Positions 49,597-58,254 of a stretch of DNA of 64,000 nucleotides are shown piece after piece. Source of the stretch: Sphingomonas corticis (GTDB lineage: Bacteria; Pseudomonadota; Alphaproteobacteria; Sphingomonadales; Sphingomonadaceae); NCBI RefSeq assembly GCF_012035195.1, contig NZ_JAAVJH010000003.1, positions 186,001 through 250,000 of the forward strand. The letters are read 5' to 3'. How positions within the stretch are numbered: position 1 is the first letter of the stretch; every line of letters begins with the position of its first letter. Made by a program: the position numbers and the translations under genes. The notes beneath the pieces are model-generated. The model worked only from the letters and a program-made list of their open reading frames with translations, searched no databases and was not told the origin of the DNA.

Positions 49597-50226
49597 ATGA
49601 AAAACAATGGTGTAGTCCTTGTGGTCGCATCATCGGACGGTGCGGCGGCCATCACGACTCTGGCCCATGGGTTTTCGGACTGGCGGGTCGAGCTGGCTGA
49701 CGTGGAGACGTGCTGCGCCGCCGATGTCGCGGCGTGCACGCCGGACCTGCTGGTCGTGCACGGCGCCGCGTCGCTCGTTGCCGCGGTTCGTGCGCTCGAC
49801 GGTCCGACGGCGCGCGTGCCCGTCGTCGTCGTCGCCGCGGCTGGGGTGGAGGGAGCCGACGAACACCTGCGGGAAATCGGCCCCGTGGAGGCGGGAGTAC
49901 TGGCGCGGCGATGGACGCCGCAGCCACTGCCCGACCTCGACCGGCTGGCGGCGGCGCTGGGCGCGGAGGAGATCCGGCGGCTCGCGAGCGGCCTGCGAGA
50001 CCAGTTGGTCGTCGCGCTGAAGGGACTGGACGACGACGGCGGCGACCCCGCGCTCGCGCACCGCGTGGCGGGCTTCGCCGGGATGCTGGGGCTCGGCGCC
50101 CTGGGACAGCGCTGGAACGCGGTGTCGCATGGTGCGCGCGACGGCATCCCCGCGCTGCGCATCGACACGCGGCGCGCCATCGCGGCGCTCGATCGCGCCG
50201 TGGCCTCACCAATGCCGCTTGTCTAG
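49597..50226 (+). CDS. Hpt-domain protein with a degenerate receiver-like N-terminus
   Basis: A 209-residue protein. Residues 1-115 have the alternating strand-helix pattern of a receiver (GVVLVVASSDGAAAITTLA, PDLLVVHGAASLVAAVRAL, VPVVVVAAAG) but lack the acidic pocket and the acceptor aspartate: the expected D is H or G in LLVVHGAA. Residues 130-205 form a helical bundle with the Hpt-like motif LAHRVAGFAGMLGLGALG, in which H155 is the probable phosphorylation site. Genes nearby encode two response regulators without a kinase, so it may pass phosphate to them. Its 3' end overlaps regA by 21 bp, convergently. Confidence 0.75.
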   Translation: MKNNGVVLVVASSDGAAAITTLAHGFSDWRVELADVETCCAADVAACTPDLLVVHGAASLVAAVRALDGPTARVPVVVVAAAGVEGADEHLREIGPVEAGVLARRWTPQPLPDLDRLAAALGAEEIRRLASGLRDQLVVALKGLDDDGGDPALAHRVAGFAGMLGLGALGQRWNAVSHGARDGIPALRIDTRRAIAALDRAVASPMPLV

Positions 50227-50733
50227 CTTTCGCGCCAGCGTGCGGCGATGCAGCCCCAGCCGCCGCGCCGCCTCGGAGATGTTGAAATCCGTGTCCACCA
50301 GCGTCTGGTGGATGGTCTCCCATTCCAGCGTGCGGATCGACGTGGGGCGGGTGGCGAGGTCGGTGGCCGCATCACCCTCCACCCGCTCGAACGCCGCCTC
50401 GATGTCGTCGGTATTGGCGGGCTTCGTCAGGTAGTTGGTCGCGCCCAGCTTGATCGCCTCCACTGCGGTGGCGATGCTGGCGAAGCCGGTCAGCACCACG
50501 ATCCGTGTCGTCGCATCCGCCTCGTGCAGCAGGCGGATGCACGTGAGGCCGGAGGCGCCGCCCAGCCGCAGGTCGACCAGCGCGTGCGTCGGTGCGAACC
50601 GTGCCGCGGTGTCGGCCAGCCCCTCGGGCGAGGGGAGCAGTTCGACGGCGTAGCCGCGCCGCTCGAACGATCGCGCCAGCGTCTTCGCCAGCACGGCGTC
50701 GTCCTCCACGATCAGCAGGCGGCGCGGCTCCAT
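50206..50733 (-). CDS. regA: redox response regulator RegA/ActR/PrrA
   Basis: A 175-residue response regulator controlling respiratory and redox genes in alphaproteobacteria. The receiver has LLIVEDDAVLAKTLARSF, the acceptor in HALVDLRLGGASGL near residue 54, VVLTGFASIATAVEA and TNYLTKPANTDDI. The C-terminal Fis-type helix-turn-helix FNISEAARRLGLHRRTLARK is nearly invariant in RegA orthologues. The ATG is at 50731-50733, two bases after the regB stop. It is the last gene of the cyo-SURF1-regBA operon. Confidence 0.95.
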   Translation of the reverse strand: MEPRRLLIVEDDAVLAKTLARSFERRGYAVELLPSPEGLADTAARFAPTHALVDLRLGGASGLTCIRLLHEADATTRIVVLTGFASIATAVEAIKLGATNYLTKPANTDDIEAAFERVEGDAATDLATRPTSIRTLEWETIHQTLVDTDFNISEAARRLGLHRRTLARKLDKRHW

Positions 50734-50735
50734 CG

Positions 50736-51995
50736 TCAATCCTCCAGCGCGAGCGCGGCGAACGGCAGCCGCAGTGTCACCACCGCGCCGCCGGCGGCGC
50801 GGTTGCGCGCCTCCAGCGTGCCGCCCAGCTGGCGCAGCACATTGCTGGAAAGGAACAGGCCCAGCCCCGCGCCGCGCCGCGTCTTCGTGCTGTTGTAGGG
50901 GCGACCGACCGAGGCCAGCATCTCGGCCGGAAAGCCCGGCCCGTCGTCGGCGGCGTGGATGACGAGGTCGTCGTCCTCGCGTTCGACCGTCAGCACCACA
51001 TGTGCCGCCCCCGCCTCCGCCGCATTGTCGACCAGGTTGGACAGCGCCTGGCCCAGGGCGCGGTCGGCGACGATGGCGACGTCGCCGACGCGGTTCTCGA
51101 TCGTGATCGGCCCGCGTGTGCCCGTTGCGATGCCGGACAGGAAGCGGGCGAGGGTGGTGCGCTCGGGCGCCTCGCCCGTCACCTCCCCCGCGGCGAAGAG
51201 GATGCCGGCGACGATCTCCTTGCAGCGCGCCACCTCCGCCTGCATCTCCGCCACCTCGGCGGCCAGCGCGGGATGGTCGCGCACCGTGGCGTCGCCGCGC
51301 CAGTCGCCCAGCACGATCGACAGCGAGGCGAGCGGCGTGCCCAGTTCGTGCGCGGCGCCGCTGGCGAGCAGGCCCATGCGCACGATCTGCTCCTCCTCGC
51401 CCGCGCGCTGGCGCAGCACCGCCAGCCGCGCGTCGCGGTCGCGCAGGTTGCGCGCGATCCGCGTCGTGAACGTGACCAGCAGCACCGCCGCCAGCGTGTA
51501 GTTGAACCAGCCCGCCAGCACGTGCGGCGGGGACAGCGTGCTCGCCATGCCTTCCGGCAGCGCCAGCGGCGGGGCGAGCAGCGCCAGCGCGGCGAAGGCG
51601 AGGCTGGTGAGCACCACCAGCGTCCAGCTCGCCCACGCCTCCAGCAGCACCGCGCCCAGCACGACCTGCAGCAGGTAGAGCGAGACGAAGGGATTGGTCG
51701 CGCCGCCGCTCAGCCACAATTGCCCGGTCAGGCCGGCGACATCGATCAGCAGCGTGGCCAGCAGCGCCTGCTGCGTCGCGGGCCAGCGTCGCCGCGTCAG
51801 CATCGCGGCCAGGTTCAGCCCGGCGAGCAGCGCCACGATGGCCAGCATCGGTGTCAGCGGCAGCGCGACGTCGAGCAAGAGGCGCACGGACAGGATGGTC
51901 GCCAGCTGCCCGGCGACCGCGAGCCAGCGCAACTGTACCAGCAGCCACAGGTTGCGCCGCGTCGCCTCGTCGCCGACGGGTCGACGCGCCGTCAC
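50736..51995 (-). CDS. regB: redox sensor histidine kinase RegB/PrrB
   Basis: A 419-residue membrane kinase, starting at GTG 51993-51995, which overlaps the SURF1 stop (GTGA). Six N-terminal helices are predicted. The ubiquinone-binding loop GGATNPFVSLYLLQV (the GGxxNPF motif) is near residue 100. The H-box is LLASGAAHELGTPLASL. The redox cysteine equivalent lies in EVARCKEIVAGIL, and the ATPase domain has NLVDNAAEAGAAH, DDGPGFP and GAGLGLFLSSNVL. It senses quinone pool and redox state and phosphorylates RegA. Placement directly behind the oxidase genes suggests feedback on the same pathway. Confidence 0.94.
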   Translation of the reverse strand: MTARRPVGDEATRRNLWLLVQLRWLAVAGQLATILSVRLLLDVALPLTPMLAIVALLAGLNLAAMLTRRRWPATQQALLATLLIDVAGLTGQLWLSGGATNPFVSLYLLQVVLGAVLLEAWASWTLVVLTSLAFAALALLAPPLALPEGMASTLSPPHVLAGWFNYTLAAVLLVTFTTRIARNLRDRDARLAVLRQRAGEEEQIVRMGLLASGAAHELGTPLASLSIVLGDWRGDATVRDHPALAAEVAEMQAEVARCKEIVAGILFAAGEVTGEAPERTTLARFLSGIATGTRGPITIENRVGDVAIVADRALGQALSNLVDNAAEAGAAHVVLTVEREDDDLVIHAADDGPGFPAEMLASVGRPYNSTKTRRGAGLGLFLSSNVLRQLGGTLEARNRAAGGAVVTLRLPFAALALED

Positions 51996-52675
51996 GCTGC
52001 CCCCTCGCGTCGCAGCGCCCGCCAGGCGAGGATCGCGACGAGCGCGGCGAGTGCGAACCAGGTGAGCGCGTAGACGAGGTGGTTGTCGGCGAAGCGCACC
52101 ACCGTCATGCCGCCGCGGGGCCAGCCCGCGCCGGCGGCATCGGCGTCGATGAAATAGGGCGCCGCATCGCCCAAGCCGCCGGCTCGCGCGATCGCGGCGA
52201 CGTCGCGCGAGTACCAGCGGCCCGCGGCGGGATCGTTGCTGCGCAGGAACGCGCCGCCCGGCTCGCTGACGCGCAGCAGTCCGGTGACGAAGCGCGCGGA
52301 AGGCGGGGCGATCCGCGCGCGTTCCGCCGCGGGAACGAAGCCGCGGTTGACCAGCACGGTCCAGCCCGCCGCCGTGTCGAACGGCGTCACCACCCAATAG
52401 CCGCCGCCCAGCGCGGTCACCGCCTGCACCAGCACGTCCGCGCGGGCGCGGTAGCGCCCATCGGCGCGGACGCGGGTGTAGGCGTCTCCGGCGTCGATCG
52501 TGCGCCACGCCGCCGGACCCGGCGCGGTGACCGGGGCTGCGGCCAGGCGGCGCTCCACCTGCGCGACCAGCGCGTGCTTCCATGCGCGCCGCTCGACCTG
52601 CCAGATCCCGAGCGCCAGCAGCACGGCCACCGCCGCCAGCGCCGCCGCGACGGCGACCCCGCGGCGCCGGCGCAC
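51992..52675 (-). CDS. SURF1 family cytochrome oxidase assembly protein
   Basis: A 227-residue inner-membrane protein. The N-terminal helix VAVAAALAAVAVLLALGIWQ and the C-terminal helix VYALTWFALAALVAILAW flank a periplasmic domain, as in SURF1/Shy1. Conserved pieces are GIWQVERRAWK, VRADGRYR, GYWVVTPFDTAAGWTVLVNR and GFVPAAER. It assists oxidase maturation. The GTG at 52673-52675 is chosen; it lies five bases after the cyoD stop, and longer readings run into cyoD. A SURF1 gene behind a bo3-type quinol oxidase is common in this bacterial group. Confidence 0.88.
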   Translation of the reverse strand: MRRRRGVAVAAALAAVAVLLALGIWQVERRAWKHALVAQVERRLAAAPVTAPGPAAWRTIDAGDAYTRVRADGRYRARADVLVQAVTALGGGYWVVTPFDTAAGWTVLVNRGFVPAAERARIAPPSARFVTGLLRVSEPGGAFLRSNDPAAGRWYSRDVAAIARAGGLGDAAPYFIDADAAGAGWPRGGMTVVRFADNHLVYALTWFALAALVAILAWRALRREGAA

Positions 52676-52680
52676 GGCGG

Positions 52681-53061
52681 CTACATCCCGCCCGACATGT
52701 CGCCCATGCCCGGCATCATGTTGGCGTTCATGTGGTACATCACCCACAACGATCCCGTCAGCGCGATGACGACGACGATGACGGTGAAGATCAGCGCCAT
52801 CATGGTCCAGCCGTTCTCCGACTTGGTGTTCATGTGGAGGAAGTAGACCATGTGGACGAGGATCTGCACCACGGCGAAGACCATGCAGATGCCGGCCGCG
52901 GTCTGCGGCCCGACGATCCCGTCCGCCATCACGATCGCGAACGGCACGGCCGTCAGCAGGACGGAGAGCGCGAAGCCGATCAGGTAGGATTTGCGCGTGC
53001 CGTGCGGTGCGCCGCCGTCGTGGTCCGCGGCCGCTCCATGGGCGTCGTGATGGGCGCTCAT
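52681..53061 (-). CDS. cyoD: cytochrome bo3 quinol oxidase subunit IV
   Basis: A 126-residue subunit with three helices (KSYLIGFALSVLLTAVPFAI, AAGICMVFAVVQILVHMVYF, MMALIFTVIVVVIALTGSLW). An N-terminal histidine-rich stretch precedes them. LVHMVYFLHMNTKSENGW and WVMYHMNANMMPG are typical of CyoD. It stabilises the oxidase complex and has no cofactor. The ATG overlaps the cyoC stop by four bases. Confidence 0.93.
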   Translation of the reverse strand: MSAHHDAHGAAADHDGGAPHGTRKSYLIGFALSVLLTAVPFAIVMADGIVGPQTAAGICMVFAVVQILVHMVYFLHMNTKSENGWTMMALIFTVIVVVIALTGSLWVMYHMNANMMPGMGDMSGGM

Positions 53062-53681
53062 CGCAGCACTCCGAGCAGGTAGACGAAGGTGAACACGCCG
53101 ATCCAGATCACATCGAGGAAGTGCCAGAACAGCGACAGGCATTGCAGCCGGCGGACGTTGGCGGGGATCAGCCCGCCGCGCGCCACCTGCACCATCAGCA
53201 CCGCGAGCCAGACCAGGCCGAAGGTGACGTGCAGACCGTGCGTGCCCACCAGCGTGAAGAAGGAGGAGAGGAAGGCGGAGCGCTGCGGTCCCGCGCCCTC
53301 GTGCAGCAGGTGGCTGAACTCGTAGAGCTCGATCCCGAGGAACGCCGCGCCGAACACCGCGGTCGCCGCCAGCCAGCCCAGCGTCGCGCCGCGCCGGTCC
53401 TCGTCGCTGGCGATCATGGCCAAGCCGTAGGTCAGCGAGGAGAACAGCAGCATCGCGGTATTCACCGCGACCAGCTTCAGGTCGAACAGCTCCTTGGGCG
53501 TCGGCCCCCCGGCATAGGCCGAGCCGTAGACGCCCCAGGCCGCGAACAGCATCGCGAAGATGAGGCAGTCGCTCATCAGGTAGAGCCAGAAGCCCAGCAT
53601 CGTGCTGCCGCCCGCGGGATGCTCGTGCGGGTCGAGATCGTAGAAGGCGGGCGCCTCGGTGCCTGCGGCCGTCGTCGCCAT
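53058..53681 (-). CDS. cyoC: cytochrome bo3 quinol oxidase subunit III
   Basis: A 207-residue protein with five predicted helices, as in CyoC. Characteristic segments are LGFWLYLMSDCLIFAMLFAA near residue 30, SSLTYGLAMIASDEDRR, FTLVGTHGLHVTFGLVWLAV near 140 and LFWHFLDVIWIGVFTFVYLL at the end. It binds lipid and supports subunit I. It starts three bases after the cyoB stop. Confidence 0.95.
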   Translation of the reverse strand: MATTAAGTEAPAFYDLDPHEHPAGGSTMLGFWLYLMSDCLIFAMLFAAWGVYGSAYAGGPTPKELFDLKLVAVNTAMLLFSSLTYGLAMIASDEDRRGATLGWLAATAVFGAAFLGIELYEFSHLLHEGAGPQRSAFLSSFFTLVGTHGLHVTFGLVWLAVLMVQVARGGLIPANVRRLQCLSLFWHFLDVIWIGVFTFVYLLGVLR

Positions 53682-53684
53682 GGC

Positions 53685-55694
53685 TCAGGCCTCCGCCGGC
53701 TTCGTCGACGCGAGGCTGTGCGTCCGCGCATCCTCGACGCGCGCCACCTCCTCGGCCGGGATGTGGTAGTCGCCGTCGTAGTCGAAGCTGTGCCAGATCG
53801 CGAAGCCGACGATCCCGGCAAAGGCGAGGATCGCGAGCCACCACATATACCAGATCATCGCCAGCGCGGTGACCGCGGACAGCCCGGCGAGGACGACGCC
53901 CGCTGCGGTGTTCTTCGGCATGTGGATGTCCCGGAAGCCGCCCACGGGGCGCTCGGCCTCGCGGCTCTTCATGTCGTACCAGGCGTCGAGATCGTGGACG
54001 ACCGGCGTGAAGGCGAAATTATACTCCGGCGGCGGGGAGGAGGTCGCCCATTCCAGCGTGCGCCCACCCCACGGATCGCCGGTCACGTCGCGCAGCCGCT
54101 CGCGGTCGCGCACGCTGACGTAGAGCTGGATCAGCAGCGCCAGGATGCCCATCGCGATGATCGCCACGCCGATGCCCGCGATGACGAACCAGATCTGCAG
54201 CGACGGATCCTCGAAGTGGCGCAGCCGCCGCGTCACGCCCATCAGGCCGAGGATGTAGAGCGGCGTGAACGCCACCCAGAAGCCGACCACCCAGCACCAG
54301 AAGCTGATCGTGCCCCAGCGCTTGTCCAGCGTGTAGCCGAATGCCTTGGGCCACCAGTAATTGATGCCCGCGAACATCCCGAACAGCACGCCGCCGATGA
54401 TGACGTTGTGGAAATGCGCGACGAGGAACAATGAGTTGTGCAGCACGAAGTCCGCCGGCGGCACCGCCAGCAGCACGCCCGTCATACCGCCGATGACGAA
54501 CGTCAGCATGAAGGCGATCGTCCACATCATCGGCAGTTCGAAGCGGATGCGCCCCTTGTACATCGTGAACAGCCAGTTGAAGATCTTGGCCCCCGTCGGG
54601 ATCGAGATGATCATCGTCGTGATGCCGAAGAAGGAATTGACGCTCGCGCCTGATCCCATCGTGAAGAAATGGTGCAGCCACACGAGATAGGCCAGGATCG
54701 TGATGACCAGCAGCGCGTAGACCATCGACGTGTAGCCGAACAGGCGCTTGCCGGTGAAGGTCGACGTCACCTCGCTGAACACGCCGAACGCCGGCAGGAT
54801 CAGGATGTAGACCTCCGGATGCCCCCAGATCCAGATCATGTTCACGTACATCATCGGGTTGCCGCCCAGCGTGTTCGTGAAGAAGTTGGTGCCGACGTAG
54901 CGGTCGAGGCTGAGCATCGCCAGCACCGCGGTCAGGATGGGGAAGGCGGCGACGATGAGCACGTTGGTGGTCAGCGCCGACCAGGTGAAGATCGGCATCT
55001 TCATCAGCGTCATACCCGGCGCGCGCATCTTCACGATGGTCGCGATCAGGTTGACGCCGGAAAGCAAGGTGCCCACGCCCGCCACCTGGAGCGCCCATAT
55101 GTAGTAATCGACGCCGACGTCGGGTGAGTAGTCGAGCCCCGACAACGGCGCCATCGCCAGCCAGCCGGTCCGCGCGAACTCGCCGACGAAGAGGCTCGCC
55201 ATCACGATCACCGCGCCGGCCGTCGTCATCCAGAAGCTGAAATTGTTGAGAAACGGGAAGCTGACGTCGCGCGCGCCGATCTGCAGCGGGACGACGTAGT
55301 TCATCAGGCCGGTGACGAACGGCATCGCCACGAAGAAGATCATGATGACGCCGTGCGCGGTGAAGATCTGGTCGTAATGGTGCGCGTTGAGGTAGCCCTC
55401 GTTCCCGCCGAAGGCCATTGCCTGCTGCAACCGCATCATGATCGCGTCGGCGAAGCCGCGCAGCAGCATGACGAGGCCGAGCACCATATACATGATGCCG
55501 ATCTTCTTGTGGTCCACGCTGGTGAACCAGTCGCGCCACAGCCAGCCCCACAGCTTGAAGTAGGTGAGCGCGCCGACCAGCGCGACGCCGCCCAGCGCCA
55601 CCATCGCGAAGGTCGCGATCAGGATCGGTTCGTGGATCGGGAAGCTCTCCAGCGTCAGGCGGCCGAAGATGGTCTTCAATAAGGTGTCGGACAT
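53685..55694 (-). CDS. cyoB: cytochrome bo3 quinol oxidase subunit I
   Basis: The 669-residue catalytic subunit, with about fifteen helices, carries the low-spin heme and the heme-copper oxygen reduction site. The low-spin heme ligand region is [20 protein letters not shown] near residue 110. The His-Tyr crosslink region is [20 protein letters not shown] near 290, the copper histidines are in VWLHHFFTM, and the heme ligands are in [12 protein letters not shown] near 425. [11 protein letters not shown] is also typical of quinol-oxidising members. It reduces O2 while pumping protons across the inner membrane. Confidence 0.97.
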   Translation of the reverse strand: MSDTLLKTIFGRLTLESFPIHEPILIATFAMVALGGVALVGALTYFKLWGWLWRDWFTSVDHKKIGIMYMVLGLVMLLRGFADAIMMRLQQAMAFGGNEGYLNAHHYDQIFTAHGVIMIFFVAMPFVTGLMNYVVPLQIGARDVSFPFLNNFSFWMTTAGAVIVMASLFVGEFARTGWLAMAPLSGLDYSPDVGVDYYIWALQVAGVGTLLSGVNLIATIVKMRAPGMTLMKMPIFTWSALTTNVLIVAAFPILTAVLAMLSLDRYVGTNFFTNTLGGNPMMYVNMIWIWGHPEVYILILPAFGVFSEVTSTFTGKRLFGYTSMVYALLVITILAYLVWLHHFFTMGSGASVNSFFGITTMIISIPTGAKIFNWLFTMYKGRIRFELPMMWTIAFMLTFVIGGMTGVLLAVPPADFVLHNSLFLVAHFHNVIIGGVLFGMFAGINYWWPKAFGYTLDKRWGTISFWCWVVGFWVAFTPLYILGLMGVTRRLRHFEDPSLQIWFVIAGIGVAIIAMGILALLIQLYVSVRDRERLRDVTGDPWGGRTLEWATSSPPPEYNFAFTPVVHDLDAWYDMKSREAERPVGGFRDIHMPKNTAAGVVLAGLSAVTALAMIWYMWWLAILAFAGIVGFAIWHSFDYDGDYHIPAEEVARVEDARTHSLASTKPAEA

Positions 55695-55699
55695 GATGC

Positions 55700-56806
55700 T
55701 CAGCTCAGGCCGGAGACCGGGCGCCCGGGGAGGGCGTGCGGATCGAGGCGGGTCATGTTGCGGTTGCTGCCGTCATCCTCGGGAGAGGCGTTGCCGGCAG
55801 GCTGGCCATGGGGGGCGGACATGTGCGGGCTGCTGCCCTTCTCGCCCGGCTCCTTCTGCAGCGCGCCCTCGGGACGGCCGGGCTGCGCCGGGCGATTGTT
55901 GACGGGAGGATGCGTGCCATGACCCATCGTGTCGCCCATGCAGGCCTGGCCCGGGCGCACGCACATCTGCACGGCGCGCTCGAAGAGTCGCGGCTCAATC
56001 GCGGCGAAGCGGAGGGTCGGCACCTTCTCGCTCGGCCGCTCCAGCGTCAGATAGGCGCGCGTGTCCAGCCGCTGTCCGCCCCCCTTCACCGCCGCGACCC
56101 AGCGGTCGAACCCGGTCGAGTCCATCGCCAGCGTGGGAAAGCGCATGTCGGAGAAGCCGGCGCCGGAATAGTTGGCGGACGCGCCCTCGAACCGGCCGGG
56201 CCGGTTCAGCACGGCGTGCAGCTTCGTCTCCATGCCGGGCATGGTGTAGATCATGCCGGCCATCGCGGGCACGTAGAAGGTGTTCATCACCGAGGAGGAG
56301 GTGAGGCGGAAGCGCACCTGGCGATCGACCGGCACGACCAGCTCGTTCACCGTCGCGATGCCCTGCTCGGGATAGATGAACAGCCATTTCCAGTCGAGCG
56401 AGACGACCTGCACCTCCAGCGGGCGCTGCCCCGCCGGCACCGGCTTGCCCGCCGCCAGCCGGCTGAGCGGACGGTAGGGATCGAGCGTGTGCGTCGCCAC
56501 CCAGGTGAGCGCGCCCAGTGCGATGATGATGAGTAGCGGCGCGGACCAGATCACCAGCTCCAGACCGGTCGAATGGTCCCAGTCGGGCTTGTACTCCGCG
56601 TCGCGGTTCGTCGCGCGGTATCGCCACGCGAACAGCACCGTCAGCACCATCACCGGCACGATGATGAGGAGCATGAGGAAGGTCGACCACAGGATCAGGT
56701 TCGCCTGCTGGCGCGCCACATCACCGGCGGGATTCATCACGACCCAGTCGCAGCCGGCCAGGGCCGGGAGCGCGAGAAGCGGGAGGGCACGGAGGAAGCG
56801 AGTCAT
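55700..56806 (-). CDS. cyoA: cytochrome bo3 quinol oxidase subunit II
   Basis: A 368-residue lipoprotein subunit. The lipobox is LPALAGC near residues 13-19. Two helices follow ([20 protein letters not shown] and [20 protein letters not shown]), then the periplasmic cupredoxin domain with [40 protein letters not shown] and [10 protein letters not shown]. The CuA ligands of cytochrome c oxidases are absent, consistent with a quinol oxidase. The C-terminus is longer than in E. coli and rich in His, Pro and Gly. It is the first gene of the operon; no cyoE (heme O synthase) is visible in the window. Confidence 0.95.
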   Translation of the reverse strand: MTRFLRALPLLALPALAGCDWVVMNPAGDVARQQANLILWSTFLMLLIIVPVMVLTVLFAWRYRATNRDAEYKPDWDHSTGLELVIWSAPLLIIIALGALTWVATHTLDPYRPLSRLAAGKPVPAGQRPLEVQVVSLDWKWLFIYPEQGIATVNELVVPVDRQVRFRLTSSSVMNTFYVPAMAGMIYTMPGMETKLHAVLNRPGRFEGASANYSGAGFSDMRFPTLAMDSTGFDRWVAAVKGGGQRLDTRAYLTLERPSEKVPTLRFAAIEPRLFERAVQMCVRPGQACMGDTMGHGTHPPVNNRPAQPGRPEGALQKEPGEKGSSPHMSAPHGQPAGNASPEDDGSNRNMTRLDPHALPGRPVSGLS

Positions 56807-56843
56807 GACAGCAGCCAGCTAGTCCTCGTTGTGCACCTGCGAA

Positions 56844-56862
56844 ATAGGACAATTTGTCCTAT
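56844..56862. promoter_or_regulatory. perfect 19-nt palindrome between cyoA and the MFS gene
   Basis: ATAGGACAA-T-TTGTCCTAT is a perfect 9+1+9 inverted repeat. It lies 38 bp upstream of the cyoA start and 60 bp upstream of the divergent MFS start, an ideal position for an operator acting on both. It is AT-rich against a very GC-rich background. I cannot name the regulator. Confidence 0.75.
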
Positions 56863-56922
56863 CCCCTGCAACGCACGACGCGACTATTTGCCCCGCTCGA
56901 GCGTTCGGAATCACGGAAACAT

Positions 56923-58254
56923 ATGATGGTTGAGGCTACCGCCCATTCCGCGCCGCTGGAGCGCGACGCCCGCGCCATCCACGGCCACGATGACGCGCAC
57001 GTCAATCCGGCGGAGATCGCCATCGGCGTCATCATCGGCCGTACGTCCGAGTTCTTCGACTTCTTCGTCTACGCGCTCGCCTCGGTGATCGTGTTTCCCG
57101 CGCTGGTCTTCCCGTGGATGGACCGGCTGACCGCCACCTTGTGGTCGTTCGCGATCTTCCCGCTGGCGTTCATCGCGCGGCCGATCGGCACGCAGATCTT
57201 CATGGCGATCGACCGGCGCCACGGCCGCGGCACGAAGCTGACCATCGCCTTGTTCCTGCTCGGCACCTCGACCGTGGCGGTGGCCTTCCTGCCCGGCGCG
57301 GCGCAGGTCGGCATCTGGTCCGCGCTGCTCCTCGCCCTGTTCCGCATCGGACAGGGGATCGCGCTTGGCGGGGCATGGGACGGGCTCGCCTCGCTCCTCG
57401 CGCTCAACGCGCCCGAGCAGAAGCGCGGCTGGTGGGCGATGGTGCCGCAGCTGGGCGCTCCGCTGGGCCTGATGCTGGCGAGCGGGCTGTTCGCCTTCTT
57501 CCTCGGCACGCTGTCGCCGGAGGATTTCATCAGCTGGGGCTGGCGCTATCCCTTCTTCGTCGCCTTTGCCGTCAACGTCGTCGCGCTGTTCGCTCGGCTG
57601 CGCATCGTGGTGACTCCGGAATACAACGAGATGTTCAAGAGCCGCGAGCTGACGCCTAGCCGCGTGACGGCGACGCTGAAGGCGCAGTGGCGCAACATCG
57701 TCATCGGTGCCTTCGCGCCGCTCGCCAGCTTCGCGCTGTTCCACATGGTGACGGTGTTCCCGCTGTCGTGGGTGGCGCTGTTCACGCGCGAGAGCATCAC
57801 GCGCTTCCTGCTGATCGAGCTGGTCGGCGGGATGTTCGGCGTGGCGGCGATCATCGTCTCCGGCCTGCTCGCCGATCGCATCGGGCGGCGCTCGCTGCTC
57901 GGCTATACCGCGGCGGCGATCGCCGTCTTCTCCGGCTTCGCGCCGCAGCTGCTGGACGCGGGGGAGCGCGGGGAGGCGGTGTTCATGATCGGCGGCTTCA
58001 TCCTGCTCGGCCTGTCGTTCGGCCAGTCGTCGGGCGCGGTGACCAGCAACTTTCCCAAGCGGGCGCGCTACACCGGTGCGGCGCTGACCAGCGATCTGGC
58101 CTGGCTGTTCGGCGCCGGTTTCGCCCCGCTGGCGGCGCTGCTGCTGGCCGAATGGTTCGGGCTGATCGCGGCGGGCGCCTACCTCCTGTCGGGCGCGGTC
58201 GCGACGCTGATCGCGCTCGGCCTCAACAAGGAACTCGGGCGGCGGCTCGACTGA
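56923..58254 (+). CDS. MFS transporter divergent from the cyo operon
   Basis: A 443-residue protein of the metabolite:H+ symporter type with twelve helices. NPAEIAIGVIIGRTSEFFDF followed by FVYALASVIVFPALVFPW is the usual opening of the family. IGQGIALGGAWDGLASLLAL near 150 and the cytoplasmic loop ADRIGRRSLLGY near 325 are typical MFS motifs. The ATG at 56923 (or 56926) is used; an ATG at 56854 would include the operator-like palindrome. The substrate is unknown. Its 3' end overlaps the convergent glpD by 32 bp. Confidence 0.88.
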   Translation: MMVEATAHSAPLERDARAIHGHDDAHVNPAEIAIGVIIGRTSEFFDFFVYALASVIVFPALVFPWMDRLTATLWSFAIFPLAFIARPIGTQIFMAIDRRHGRGTKLTIALFLLGTSTVAVAFLPGAAQVGIWSALLLALFRIGQGIALGGAWDGLASLLALNAPEQKRGWWAMVPQLGAPLGLMLASGLFAFFLGTLSPEDFISWGWRYPFFVAFAVNVVALFARLRIVVTPEYNEMFKSRELTPSRVTATLKAQWRNIVIGAFAPLASFALFHMVTVFPLSWVALFTRESITRFLLIELVGGMFGVAAIIVSGLLADRIGRRSLLGYTAAAIAVFSGFAPQLLDAGERGEAVFMIGGFILLGLSFGQSSGAVTSNFPKRARYTGAALTSDLAWLFGAGFAPLAALLLAEWFGLIAAGAYLLSGAVATLIALGLNKELGRRLD

